64,000 bases of DNA from NCBI RefSeq assembly GCF_039871875.1, contig NZ_JBDPMD010000001.1, positions 248,001 to 312,000 on the forward strand, written 5' to 3'. Positions within the stretch are counted from its first letter, which is position 1, and each line of letters starts with the position of its first letter. Position numbers and translations under genes: made by a program. Shown here in pieces: positions 15,283 through 30,300 of this stretch. Source of the DNA: Sphaerisporangium sp039871875. Lineage in GTDB: Bacteria > Actinomycetota > Actinomycetes > Streptosporangiales > Streptosporangiaceae. Below the pieces are notes generated by a model. That model worked only from the letters and a program-made list of their open reading frames with translations. It made no database searches and had not been told where the DNA came from.

Positions 15283-16292
15283 CTCAGGGCCTCCAGCACC
15301 GCCTGGCGGATGGCGGTGTCCTCCACGAGCACGGCGCGCTCCAGGTGCGGCGCCGTGGGGATCACGTCGGGCGCCGAGTGCACCAGGCGCACCGGGCCGC
15401 GCAACGAGTCCCACAGCCGCGCGTGCAGCACGTGGGCGACCTCGCCGCCCCAGGTCCCCCCGGCGGTGCTCTCCTCGGCCACGCACACGTGCCGCGCCCC
15501 GGCCAGCAGCGGCATCAGCGGCTCCGGCTCGAAGGGGTACAGCCGGGCGGGCACCAGCAGCCTGGTGGTGATCTCGTCCTCCAGCAGCAGCACGCGCATG
15601 GCCCGCAGCGCGTGGTGCGTCACCCCGCCGGTCGCGATGATCGTGCAGTCCGGTTCGGCGTCGTCGTCCAGGCGCACGCACGCGGTGTACGGCGGCGGCC
15701 CGACGAGCTCGAAGGTGAACAGGTCGTCCACCTCGTCGCCGTGGAAGCGGCGCCGCGTGTACAGCACCTTGTCCTCGAACAGCAGGCACGGTTCGCCGAG
15801 CCCGAGCAGGTACGGCAGCAGCAGGCGCGCGTCGTGGAAGGGGCTCATCTCGAACACCGACAACCCGGGGATGCCGATGAAGTGCTTCTGGAGGCTCTGG
15901 CTGTGCGTCGGCCCGTACCCGCGCCCGCCCCCGGTGGGGCAGCGCACCACCAGCGGGATCTCGACCCGCCGCCCGTACATGCGGGTCGACTTGCTGGCGA
16001 AGTTCAGCAACTGGTCGAACGCCAGCCCGGCGAAGTCGCCGAACATGATCTCCACGATGGCCTTGTCCCCGGCCAGGGCGAGCCCCGCGCCGACACCGAC
16101 GATCCCGCCCTCGCTCAGCGGCGTCGTCATCACCCGCGCGCCGTACTGCGTGGACAACCCCCGGGTCACCTTGAACGCGCCGCCGTAGGGGTCGGCGATG
16201 TCCTCCCCGAGGACGTGCAGGCTCGGGTCGGCCGCCATCACCTCGTGCAGCGCCCGGTTGAGGTTGTCGACGATGCGCTCGGCCCGGGTCAC
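15279..16292 (-). CDS. 2-oxo-acid dehydrogenase E1 beta subunit
   Basis: This 337-residue protein matches the beta subunit of thiamine-diphosphate-dependent E1: an N-terminal pyrimidine-binding domain (LGEDIADPYGGAFKVTRGL, TPLSEGGIVGVGAGLA, EIMFGDFAGLAFDQLLN) and a C-terminal transketolase-like domain (VAEESTAGGTWGGEVA). The length is standard (about 325-340). It overlaps E1-alpha and E2 by four bases on either side, so the three are translationally coupled. Together they probably generate an acyl unit from a 2-oxo acid for the peptide product. A central-metabolism role is less likely given the operon. Confidence 0.92.
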   Translation of the reverse strand: MTRAERIVDNLNRALHEVMAADPSLHVLGEDIADPYGGAFKVTRGLSTQYGARVMTTPLSEGGIVGVGAGLALAGDKAIVEIMFGDFAGLAFDQLLNFASKSTRMYGRRVEIPLVVRCPTGGGRGYGPTHSQSLQKHFIGIPGLSVFEMSPFHDARLLLPYLLGLGEPCLLFEDKVLYTRRRFHGDEVDDLFTFELVGPPPYTACVRLDDDAEPDCTIIATGGVTHHALRAMRVLLLEDEITTRLLVPARLYPFEPEPLMPLLAGARHVCVAEESTAGGTWGGEVAHVLHARLWDSLRGPVRLVHSAPDVIPTAPHLERAVLVEDTAIRQAVLEALR

Positions 16293-17215
16293 GCGGCGCC
16301 CCCGGCGACCGGCGGACGGTCCGCGACCTCGGCCACGATGGCGGCGACCAGCTCACGCTGGCGGGTGTCCGCCTCGGTGAACCGCTCGGGGAACGCCTCC
16401 TCGTACGCCCGGTGCCAGCCGGACAGCTCGGCGTGCGCCCGTTCGGCGGCGGGGCGGGAGTCGTCGCCCTTGCTGTGCGGGCCGATGCGGTGGGTCATGA
16501 ACTCCACGATCAGCGGCCCGGAGTTCTGCCGCACCGAGGTGACCAGCGGCCCCAGCTCGTCCCGTATCCACGCCAGGTCCACCGTGGTGACCCGGTGGTA
16601 CCCGATGCCGAACGCCGCGGCCCGCCCGGCGACCGTGCCGGCCATCTGGCGGCTCGTCGGCGTGGACTGCGCGATGCCGTTGTTCTCCACGACGACCAGG
16701 AGCGGCACCCGCCACAGCCTGGCCATGTTGAGCGCCTCGTACACCGAGCCCTCGCCGAGCGTGCCGTCGCCGATGTAGGCGCAGGCCAGCGCCCCGTGGC
16801 CGGTGCGCTTGAGGCGCAGCCCCACCCCGACCGCGACCGGCAGGCTCTCGCCCTGCACCCCGGTGGACAGGAACCGTTCGTGGTAGATGTGCTGGCTGCC
16901 CCCCACGCCGCCGCACAGGGCACCCTCCCGACCCATGATCTCGGCGAGCAGGCCCCGCGGGTCGGGGTAGCGGGCGAGGAAGTGGCCGTGGCCCCGGTGG
17001 TTGCTGAAGACGAAGTCGTCCTCGCGCAGCAGTGTGCGCAGCGCCACCGGGATGTACTCCTGGCCGAGGCAGGTGTGCGTGGTGCCGTTGAGGGCGCCCT
17101 TGCCGAACAGGTCGAGCAGGGCGAGCTCGAAATGCCGGATGAGCAGGAGGAGCTGCAGGTCCTCGTCGGCGATGGCGGCGATGGGCGGACGGTACGCCTG
17201 CGCGATGCCGGTCAC
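16289..17215 (-). CDS. 2-oxo-acid dehydrogenase E1 alpha subunit
   Basis: This 308-residue thiamine-diphosphate-binding subunit has the motif GDGTLGEGSVYEALNMA...ENN at about residues 149-179, HRGHGH near 73-78 and a phosphorylation-loop-like RIGPHSKGDDSR region. The length is a little short for the family (about 320-360). GTG 17215 overlaps the glycosyltransferase stop as GTGA and has AGGAG about ten bases upstream. It acts with E1-beta and E2. Similar E1/E2 pairs are known to load two-carbon or acyl units onto carrier proteins in quinocarcin/naphthyridinomycin-type pathways, which is a precedent rather than proof here. Confidence 0.9.
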   Translation of the reverse strand: MTGIAQAYRPPIAAIADEDLQLLLLIRHFELALLDLFGKGALNGTTHTCLGQEYIPVALRTLLREDDFVFSNHRGHGHFLARYPDPRGLLAEIMGREGALCGGVGGSQHIYHERFLSTGVQGESLPVAVGVGLRLKRTGHGALACAYIGDGTLGEGSVYEALNMARLWRVPLLVVVENNGIAQSTPTSRQMAGTVAGRAAAFGIGYHRVTTVDLAWIRDELGPLVTSVRQNSGPLIVEFMTHRIGPHSKGDDSRPAAERAHAELSGWHRAYEEAFPERFTEADTRQRELVAAIVAEVADRPPVAGGAA

Positions 17216-18543
17216 GATGCTGTGTCTCCTTGCTCCGAGGGGGGCGGGGGAGGGGGCTCGGGGCGTCCGCGCGCGGCCAGCAGGGCGGCCAGCGCGGCGC
17301 GGCGCTGCGGGGTGAGCGTCTTGGCCCGGTGCGGGACGGGCGGCTCGCCGGCGTCCGGGCGCGGTGCGGGTGTCCCGGCGGGGGCCAGGCCGGTGAGGAA
17401 GCGCTCCAGTGCGCCCTCGTCCAGGGAGGCGGCGAAGGCGGCGGCGGCCTCGCGGGAGCGCACGGAGATCTCGCGGTGGTGCGCCGGGTCGTCCAGCAGA
17501 CGGTCCAGGGTGTCCAGCCACGGCCCGGCGTCCTGCTCGGGCACGACCGGGACCGGGCGGGCGTGCGCGCCCGCCTCGTAGCCGGTGATGCGGCGCACCG
17601 GCAGCAGGTACGGGACGCCGAGCTTGGCCTCCGACAGGCCGCCGACGTCCGACGCCAGCACCGGCACGCCGCGCAGCATGGCCTCCACGGCGGTGTAACC
17701 GAACGTCTCGTCCCACAGCGACGGCATCACCAGCACCCGGCTGCGCGCCAGGATCTCGCCGATGTCGTCCACCGGGTCCATCAGCTCGATGTTGGGCCGG
17801 GCGCGCAGCGCCGCCAGGTCCTCCTCGGTGGCGCCCCACGTCGGCACCGCGAGGAACGGCACCCGCGGCCGGGCGTCGGCCATCGCGAGGAAGACCGGCA
17901 GCCCCTTGTACGCGCACGGGTTGACCATGGTCACGGCCTCGCCGTCGCCGGGCCAGGAGGTGCCGGACGGCGTGTAGACCTGCGGGTGGATGAGCGTGGA
18001 ACCGACGCCGCCCCAGCGTTCGAGGTGGTCCTGGGCCGCGCGGCTGACCGCGACCACCCCCGCGGCGTTCCTGACGAGGCGGGTGCCCGCGGCGCTCGGA
18101 TAGAACGCGCCCGGCCCGAACGGGATCTGCTGCAGGGTGTGCGCCAGGTACACCACCCGCCCCGGCGCCGCCCGCGACGCGGCGCCCAGCATGATGAGCC
18201 CTGGGTCGTCGGACGGCACCAGCACCCAGTCCGGCGTCAGCTCCGCGCAGACCGTGCCGACCCACCGGGCCAGGTGCGATGGGTTGACAACGGCATGTGC
18301 CACCACGCCGCGGTACTCGTAGGTCACCGCCTCGTCGCTCACCGACCGGACCAGCGCCCCCGCGCTCTCCAGGTAGCGCAGATGCCCGTCCAGCGACGTC
18401 CGGCGCAACGCCCCCGACAACGGCGCCACCACCCGGCAGTCATGCCCGCGCGCCGCGAGCTGCTCGAACATGATCCGGTTCGACTTGTTGGCCCCGCCAT
18501 GCGTCGGCAGGTGGAACATGTTCTGCGCCAGCAGGATCCGCAT
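17212..18543 (-). CDS. GT4-family glycosyltransferase with C-terminal docking-like helix
   Basis: This 443-residue GT-B glycosyltransferase has an N-terminal Gly-rich loop (LPTHGGANKS) near residue 15, VSRAAQDHLER in the middle, and the GT4 signature PSLWDETFGYTAVEAMLRGVPVLASDVGG near 280 with the catalytic-type Glu. It should use a nucleotide sugar. The last 40 residues leave the GT fold: a basic helix LTPQRRAALAALLAARGR and then a Pro-rich tail. That helix resembles the N-terminal helix of the second synthetase. ATG 18543 is chosen; an in-frame GTG lies 12 bases upstream. It begins by a one-base TGATG overlap with the preceding micro-ORF. Confidence 0.87.
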   Translation of the reverse strand: MRILLAQNMFHLPTHGGANKSNRIMFEQLAARGHDCRVVAPLSGALRRTSLDGHLRYLESAGALVRSVSDEAVTYEYRGVVAHAVVNPSHLARWVGTVCAELTPDWVLVPSDDPGLIMLGAASRAAPGRVVYLAHTLQQIPFGPGAFYPSAAGTRLVRNAAGVVAVSRAAQDHLERWGGVGSTLIHPQVYTPSGTSWPGDGEAVTMVNPCAYKGLPVFLAMADARPRVPFLAVPTWGATEEDLAALRARPNIELMDPVDDIGEILARSRVLVMPSLWDETFGYTAVEAMLRGVPVLASDVGGLSEAKLGVPYLLPVRRITGYEAGAHARPVPVVPEQDAGPWLDTLDRLLDDPAHHREISVRSREAAAAFAASLDEGALERFLTGLAPAGTPAPRPDAGEPPVPHRAKTLTPQRRAALAALLAARGRPEPPPPPPSEQGDTAS

Positions 18544-18605
18544 CACGCCCCCCACCCGTCACCAGCGAGCACGCGGACACCCGTCCCGCGACCCGGCATC
18601 CGCAT
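18543..18605 (-). CDS. Micro-ORF 2 (20 codons), coupled to the GT4 gene
   Basis: This 20-codon frame (MRMPGRGTGVRVLAGDGWGA) starts with ATG after GGGAGGCGTG and ends in TGATG, so its stop overlaps the GT4 start by one base. Its start shares RBS-ATG-CGG-AT with both micro-ORF 1 and GT4. It looks like a duplicated copy of the GT4 translation-start region that has kept frame, ribosome-binding site and coupling. The peptide itself may have no function. Confidence 0.45.
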   Translation of the reverse strand: MRMPGRGTGVRVLAGDGWGA

Positions 18606-18667
18606 CACGCCTCCCGGCACTCGTCGGACGGCCGGCGGACGTCCGTCCCGCACCGAAGGATCCGCAT
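18605..18667 (-). CDS. Micro-ORF 1 (20 codons), coupled to the GT1 gene
   Basis: This 20-codon frame (MRILRCGTDVRRPSDECREA) starts at the TGATG junction with the GT1 stop and ends at the TGATG junction with micro-ORF 2. The first codons match those of GT4 (MRIL), pointing to a tandem duplication of the GT4 5' end. Each junction carries GGGAGG four bases before its ATG. Translation is plausible; function is unknown. Confidence 0.45.
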   Translation of the reverse strand: MRILRCGTDVRRPSDECREA

Positions 18668-20223
18668 CACGCCTCCCGTCCCGACAGCCGCCCGCGCAAC
18701 CGCTCCGCCACGGCCTGTCGCTGCGCCGCCGACAGCCTTCCGAGCTGCCGCCGAGCCGCCTCGACCGCCGTGGCCCCCTCTTTCCTCTCCGCGGCCACGC
18801 CGGCCGGCGCCAGCGCGACCGCCTCCGACCCCGTATCTGCCGTGATATTTCCGGTAGGGGACGTGAGCCCAGCGTCGTCGTCCGGCGCGAAGTCCGGCGG
18901 CGCGACGGCCAGCGACGAGATCAGCCAAGCCGCCCGCCGCACCCCGTCCTCATGCGCTCCGCCGGTCTGGGTTCCGCCGGTCTGCGTTCCGCCGGAATGC
19001 TCCCCGCCGGGCTGTCCTCCGTCCGGCTGCACTGTGCCGCCGGGCCCTCCGTCGGGCCGTACTGTGCCGGGTTGCATCACGTCCGTTGCCAGGGGGTCCG
19101 CGTCCGGGCCGTCCGGTTGCGTCAGGTCCGGGGGGCGGGTGCCCTGGGCGGTGGCGGACTTGATCAGGGGGGCCACTTCCTCGGGGGTCCAGCGGGGGGC
19201 GGGGAGCCAGGTCGCCAGGGAGTGGCGGTGGAGGCGTTCGGCGTTGTCGGGACGGTCCACGCCGTGGGCGAGGATGATCTGGGGGGCTCCGGCGCGGAGG
19301 GCGCGGCTCAGGGTGCCGATGCCGCCGTGGTGCACCACGGCGGCCACGCGGGGCATCACGGCGTGGAACGGGAGGCGGGGGAACCAGGTCACGCCGGGAG
19401 GCAGGGGGTCGGGGACGAGGTCGCGGTGCCTGACCACCAGCAGGACGGGGCGGCCGGCCTGGCGGGCGCCTTCCACGGCGGCGGTGTAGAAGCGGCCGTG
19501 CAGCATGCGGCCGGTGCCGCCGGTGACGAGCACGGGGGCGACCGGGCCGCTCAGGACCTCTTCGGCGGCGGGCGGCAACGGCTCGTCGGGGCCCTCGTCG
19601 GGCAGGGGGAAGCCGGTCAGGCGGACCCGTGCGGGCGAGCGGGTGCCGGCACGGTCGAACCAGCGGGGCCACAGGCCGAGGTGCAGGGCGGCCGAGGAGA
19701 ACCAGGCGTCCCAGTCCTCGATGGGCGCCAGCCCGAGCCGCCGCCGCACCCCCGCGATGCCCTCCCAGAGCAGGTGGCGGTACGCGTGCAGCGCGGCCCG
19801 CTCGGCCATGATCTGGATCGGCGCCACCGCCACCCACGCGGCCGGCGCCCCGAGCGCCTCCGCGGCGAACAGCACCGAGAGCGCCGAGGTGTGCCGCCCC
19901 ACCAGCACGGTCTCCCCGGCGCGGTACCGCGCGGCCATGGCGGCGAACTCCAGCTCCATCTGGCCGTACAGCCCGTTGCGCTCGTAGAACTCCTGCCATC
20001 CGAGGCCGCCGAGCAGGTCCGGGGTGTCGGCGAGGGTGCGCTCGAACTCCGCCGCGGTGTCGATCGGCACGAAGCCGAGGCCGGCGCGCCCGGCGTGCGG
20101 CCCGTAGTGGGCGTGCGTGATGAGCGTGACCTCGTGGCCGCCCGCGCGCAGCTCCGCGCCGAGCCGGACGAAGGGCAGCACGTCGCCGTCGGTGCCGTGC
20201 GTCACCAGCAACATGGTGGGCAT
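18667..20223 (-). CDS. GT1-family (UGT-like) glycosyltransferase with C-terminal docking-like helix
   Basis: This 518-residue GT-B protein is of the antibiotic/sterol glycosyltransferase type. The N-terminal acceptor domain starts THGTDGDVLPFVRLGAEL, and the nucleotide-sugar-binding region has VVHHGGIGTLSRALRAGAPQ near residue 300 and ends HGVDRPDNAERL. The last 160 residues are unusual: a Gly/Thr/Gln low-complexity linker (GGTQTGGTQTGG) and a terminal basic helix RLSAAQRQAVAERLRGR. ATG 20223 lies eight bases after the carrier-protein stop, with GAGGAGGAC overlapping that gene's end. It probably glycosylates the peptide or a carrier-bound intermediate. Confidence 0.87.
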   Translation of the reverse strand: MPTMLLVTHGTDGDVLPFVRLGAELRAGGHEVTLITHAHYGPHAGRAGLGFVPIDTAAEFERTLADTPDLLGGLGWQEFYERNGLYGQMELEFAAMAARYRAGETVLVGRHTSALSVLFAAEALGAPAAWVAVAPIQIMAERAALHAYRHLLWEGIAGVRRRLGLAPIEDWDAWFSSAALHLGLWPRWFDRAGTRSPARVRLTGFPLPDEGPDEPLPPAAEEVLSGPVAPVLVTGGTGRMLHGRFYTAAVEGARQAGRPVLLVVRHRDLVPDPLPPGVTWFPRLPFHAVMPRVAAVVHHGGIGTLSRALRAGAPQIILAHGVDRPDNAERLHRHSLATWLPAPRWTPEEVAPLIKSATAQGTRPPDLTQPDGPDADPLATDVMQPGTVRPDGGPGGTVQPDGGQPGGEHSGGTQTGGTQTGGAHEDGVRRAAWLISSLAVAPPDFAPDDDAGLTSPTGNITADTGSEAVALAPAGVAAERKEGATAVEAARRQLGRLSAAQRQAVAERLRGRLSGREA

Positions 20224-20231
20224 GGCGGAGG

Positions 20232-20555
20232 TCAGTCCTCCTCGGCGAGGAGGGCGAGCACGTCCTCGTCGGACATGCCTTCGAGCTCGGCGAGGAGCGC
20301 GGCCATCTCCTCGTCGTCCGCGGACTCCAGCCGGCTGCGGTCGATCGCCGCGGCGGCCTCCGCCACGGTGAAGTCGCCGCCGAACAGCAGGTCGATGGGC
20401 AGCTCGACGCCGTAGTTCTCCTGCACGCGCGCGAGGAACTGGACCATGGCGAGGGACTGGCCGCCGAGGGCGAAGAAGTCGTCGTCGGCCGAGGCCGGGG
20501 TCACGCCGAGCAGTTCCGTCCACATCGCGGCCACCGCCGCCTGGGTGGGGGTCAT
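20232..20555 (-). CDS. Free-standing peptidyl/acyl carrier protein
   Basis: This 107-residue carrier protein has the phosphopantetheine attachment site DDFFALGGQSLAMVQF (Ser near residue 34). The four-helix carrier fold occupies about residues 5-80. It then has an acidic tail, ELEGMSDEDVLALLAEED, very like the C-terminus of the first synthetase (LAGMSDEEAMRLLGD). ATG 20555 is chosen to give a standard carrier length. It is the first gene of the leftward operon, with a perfect CebR operator 102 bases upstream. It may hold the E1/E2-derived acyl starter. Confidence 0.92.
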   Translation of the reverse strand: MTPTQAAVAAMWTELLGVTPASADDDFFALGGQSLAMVQFLARVQENYGVELPIDLLFGGDFTVAEAAAAIDRSRLESADDEEMAALLAELEGMSDEDVLALLAEED

Positions 20556-20657
20556 GAGCACCCGTCCGGAGTGTTTCGGTGTGGTTTCGGCCTCTCCGGC
20601 CGGAGCGGATGCGACACGGGACCTCCAGCGCGGCGTTCCGCAGGGAATCGGGGCATA

Positions 20658-20671
20658 TGGGAGCGCTCCCA
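20658..20671. promoter_or_regulatory. CebR-type operator, leftward NRPS operon
   Basis: TGGGAGCGCTCCCA is a perfect 14-bp palindrome identical to the Streptomyces CebR box. It lies 102 bases upstream of the carrier-protein ATG. It should make the eight-frame leftward operon repressible by the CebR homologue encoded 14 kb away. Confidence 0.87.
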
Positions 20672-20832
20672 AGACCCTAGGGATGACCGCAAAGAAGTGT
20701 CAAGGATGATCAGGGCTTTGCGTCGTTTCGGACGGCGACCTCAGCCTAAATATCCTGGTAAAAAGCCCGTTACGGACGAAACATGAACGACATCTTGACG
20801 ACGCCAAACCCGATCCATAGCCTTTCGGGTCG

Positions 20833-20846
20833 TGGGAGCGTTCCCA
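20833..20846. promoter_or_regulatory. CebR-type operator, rightward NRPS operon
   Basis: TGGGAGCGTTCCCA matches the CebR box with one change in the centre (CGTT for CGCT). It lies 101 bases upstream of the first synthetase start. The single mismatch could mean weaker repression than at the other boxes. Confidence 0.8.
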
Positions 20847-20947
20847 CCATCACTGAAACCTATGCATTCGCCCAGGACGCGCTTGTCTGACGGACATAAC
20901 GGACAAGAGCCCCTTTCTCGTCTTAGTCCGGCAGAGGTATTGACGTA

Positions 20948-27369
<6,422 letters not shown>

Positions 27370-27373
<4 letters not shown>

Positions 27374-30300
27374 CCACCGGCCTGTCGCCGGCCAAGCAGG
27401 CGCTCCTGGCCCAGCGGCTGCGCCGCCGCGCGCCGGCCGTCACCGTCACGCCCCGCCCGCCCGGCACGCCCCCGCCGCTGTCGCACGCCCAGGAACGGTT
27501 CTGGTTCCTGGAGCAGTACCTGCCGGGCACCGCCGCGTACGTCGTGCCGTTCGCTGTGCGCATCCAGGGTCCGCTGGACACCGGATGCCTGCGCTCGGCC
27601 GTGCTGGACGTCACCGCCCGCCACGAGGCCCTGCGCACCCGCTTCGTCACCACCCCCGACGGCCGCCCCGAGGCGGTCGTGGACGCCGAGCCCCGCACCC
27701 CGCTGCGCGTCGTCGACCTCACCGCGGACACGCCAGAGGAGGACCGGCCCGCCGCCGCGCGGGCGCTGGTGGAGGAGGAGATCGCCCGGCCGTTCGACCT
27801 GGAGGCCGGTCCGCTCATGCGGGCCCTGCTGGTGCGCGCCGGCGCCGAGGACCACGTGCTGCTGCTCGCCATGCACCACGCGGTCACCGACGGCCGCACC
27901 TGCGACATCCTGATCGGCGAGATCCTCGCGCTGCACGACGCCCACCGCTCCGGCACGCCCGCCGCGCTCGACCCGCCCGCGCCGGTGCGGTACGGCGACT
28001 ACGCCGCCTGGCAGCGGAGCCGCGCCGGCACCCCCGAGTACCGCCGCGACGTCGAGTACTGGACCGCGCAGCTCGCCGGCGTGCCCGCCCTGGACCTGCC
28101 CACCGACCTGCCCCGCCCCCCGGTGCACGGCTTCGACGGCGCCACCTGCGGCTTCCCCCTCGACCGGGAGCTCGCCGCCGGGGTCACCCGGCTGAGCACC
28201 GCGGAGGGCGCCACGCCGTACATGACGCTGCTGGCCGTGCTGCAGGTGCTGCTCGGCCGGTACGCGGGCGCGGAGGACTTCGCGGTGGGCTCGCCGGTCA
28301 GCGGCCGGTCGCTGCCGGAGCTGGAGACCGCCGCCGGGGTGTTCGTCAACACGCTCCCGCTGCGCGCCGACCTGTCCGGCGACCCGGTGTTCACCGAGCT
28401 GCTGGCCCGCTGCAGGGAGACGGCGCTGGACGCCTACGCCCACCAGGAGCTGCCGTTCGACCAGATGGTGAACGAGCTCGCCGTGGAGCGCGACGTCAGC
28501 AGGTCGCCGGTGTTCCAGGTGATGTTCGCGCTGCAGAACTACCGCAAGGACGCCGGGGTGCCGCGCCACGAGGGCCTCACCGTCACCGGCTTCCCGTTCG
28601 CGTCCGCGGTCACCCGGTTCGACCTCGCGCTGTACGTCCACGAGACCGCGGACGGCGGCCTGTGGGGCGACCTCACCTACAGCACCGCGCTGTTCCGCCC
28701 GGACACCGCGCGGCGCCTCACCGAGCACTTCGAGAGCCTGCTGCGCGCCGTCGTCGCCGATCCCGGCCTGCCGATCTCGCGGTACGCGCTGCCGCCCGGG
28801 GACGCGCCGGAGTTCTCCGCCTCACCCGACCCCGAGCCCCCGGCGTACGAGCTGCTGCACGACGTCATCACCGCGCGGGCGGCCCTGGCGCCCGGTGCCG
28901 CGGCCGTCGTGCACGGCGCCGTCACGCTCACCTACGCCGAGCTGGACGCGCGGTCCAACCGGCTGGCCCACCACCTGGCCGGGCTCGGCGCGGGCCCCGG
29001 CGAGCGGGTCGCGGTGTTCCTCGAACAGTCCGCGGACCTCGCCGTCGCGGTGGCGGGCGTGCTGAAGACCGGCGCCGCCTACGTGCCGCTCGACCACGAG
29101 CACCCCGCCGAGCGCCTCGCGCACGCCCTGGAGGACGCCGGGGCGCGCCTCGCCGTCACCACCGCCGCTCTCGCCGGCGACCTGCCCCTGGCCGGCGGCG
29201 CCCGCGCCGTCCTGCTGAACGACGGCCTGCTCGACGGCCCCGACCCCGGTCCCCTGGACAGCGGCGCCACCGGGCGGGACGTGGCGTACGTCATCTACAC
29301 CTCCGGCACCACCGGCCGCCCCAAGGGTGTCGCCGTGCAGCACCGCGAGATCCTGCGCTACCTCTCCGGTGTCCGCGAACGCTTCGAGGCCGCCATGCGC
29401 CAGGCCGGCGCGCCGGGCCGCGTGCCCCATGAGGGCGCCTCGGGATCCGGCGGAGACGGCGCGGGGTTCATGCCGGGGGACGGGTTCGCGTTGCTGCAGT
29501 CCCCGGCGTTCGACTTCGGGGTGACGGTGTTCTACCTGTCGCTGCTGACCGGCGGCACGCTGCACCTCATCCCGTCCCGCACCGCCGCCCCGGACCTCGC
29601 GGCCTACTTCGCCGCGCACCGGATCGACCATCTGAAGATCACCCCGTCCCACCTGGCCGCCCTGCTCGCCGAGTCCACCCCGGACGCGCTGCTGCCGCGC
29701 CGCCTGCTGGTCCTCGGCGGGGAGGCCTCCCCGTGGGCCTGGGCCCGCGACCTCGCCGCGCGCGGCCGGTGCGCCGTGGTCAACCACTACGGCCCCACCG
29801 AGGCCACCGTCGGCGTCACCACCTTCCACGTGGACCCCGCCGTGCCCGCGGCCGGGCCCGTGCTCCCGATCGGCCGTCCCATGCCGGGCGCCAGGGTGTA
29901 CGTGCTGGACGGGTGGTTGCGGCCGGTGCCGCCGGGCGTGCCCGGCGAGATCCACCTCGGCGGGGAACGGCTGGCCCGCGGCTACCTCGGCCGCCCGGGG
30001 ACCACCGCCGAGCGTTTCGTGCCCGACCCCTACGGCGAGCCCGGGGCGCGCATGTACCGCACCGGCGACCTCGGCCTGTGGACCGCCGGCGGCGAGCTGC
30101 GCTTCCTCGGCCGCCGCGACCTGCAGGTCAAGGTGCGCGGCCACCGGGTCGAGCTCGGCGAGATCGACCACACGCTGCAGGACCACCCGGCCGTCGCCCA
30201 GGCCGTCACCGACCTGCGCGAGCGCGGCCTGGTCGCCTACCTGGTGCCCGCGGGGGACGGCCAGGACGCCCGCCCCGGCCCCGGGGAGCTGCGGCCGTGG

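Larger units (their letters stand above)
18534..18680 (-). repeat. 62-bp direct repeats spanning RBS and start codon
   Basis: Three imperfect copies of the leftward-strand element GGGAGGCGTGATGCGGAT are spaced exactly 62 bp apart (starts at 18667, 18605 and 18543). The third copy has GGGGGG for GGGAGG. Between the conserved starts the copies share CGGGACGG and GTCCGC but have otherwise diverged. Confidence 0.8.
20556..20947. promoter_or_regulatory. Divergent NRPS control region
   Basis: This 392-bp gap separates the two synthetase operons and must contain both promoters. It holds two CebR-type palindromes placed almost symmetrically, about 102 and 101 bases from the two start codons. The interval is A/T-richer than its surroundings near 20690-20815. 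I could not assign -10/-35 elements with confidence. Confidence 0.8.

Noticed and set aside
13678..16356. An 892-residue single E1/E2 fusion frame
   Set aside because: The part right of 15282 is a frame-shifted shadow of E1-beta; the lipoyl domain begins exactly at ATG 15282, which overlaps the E1-beta stop.
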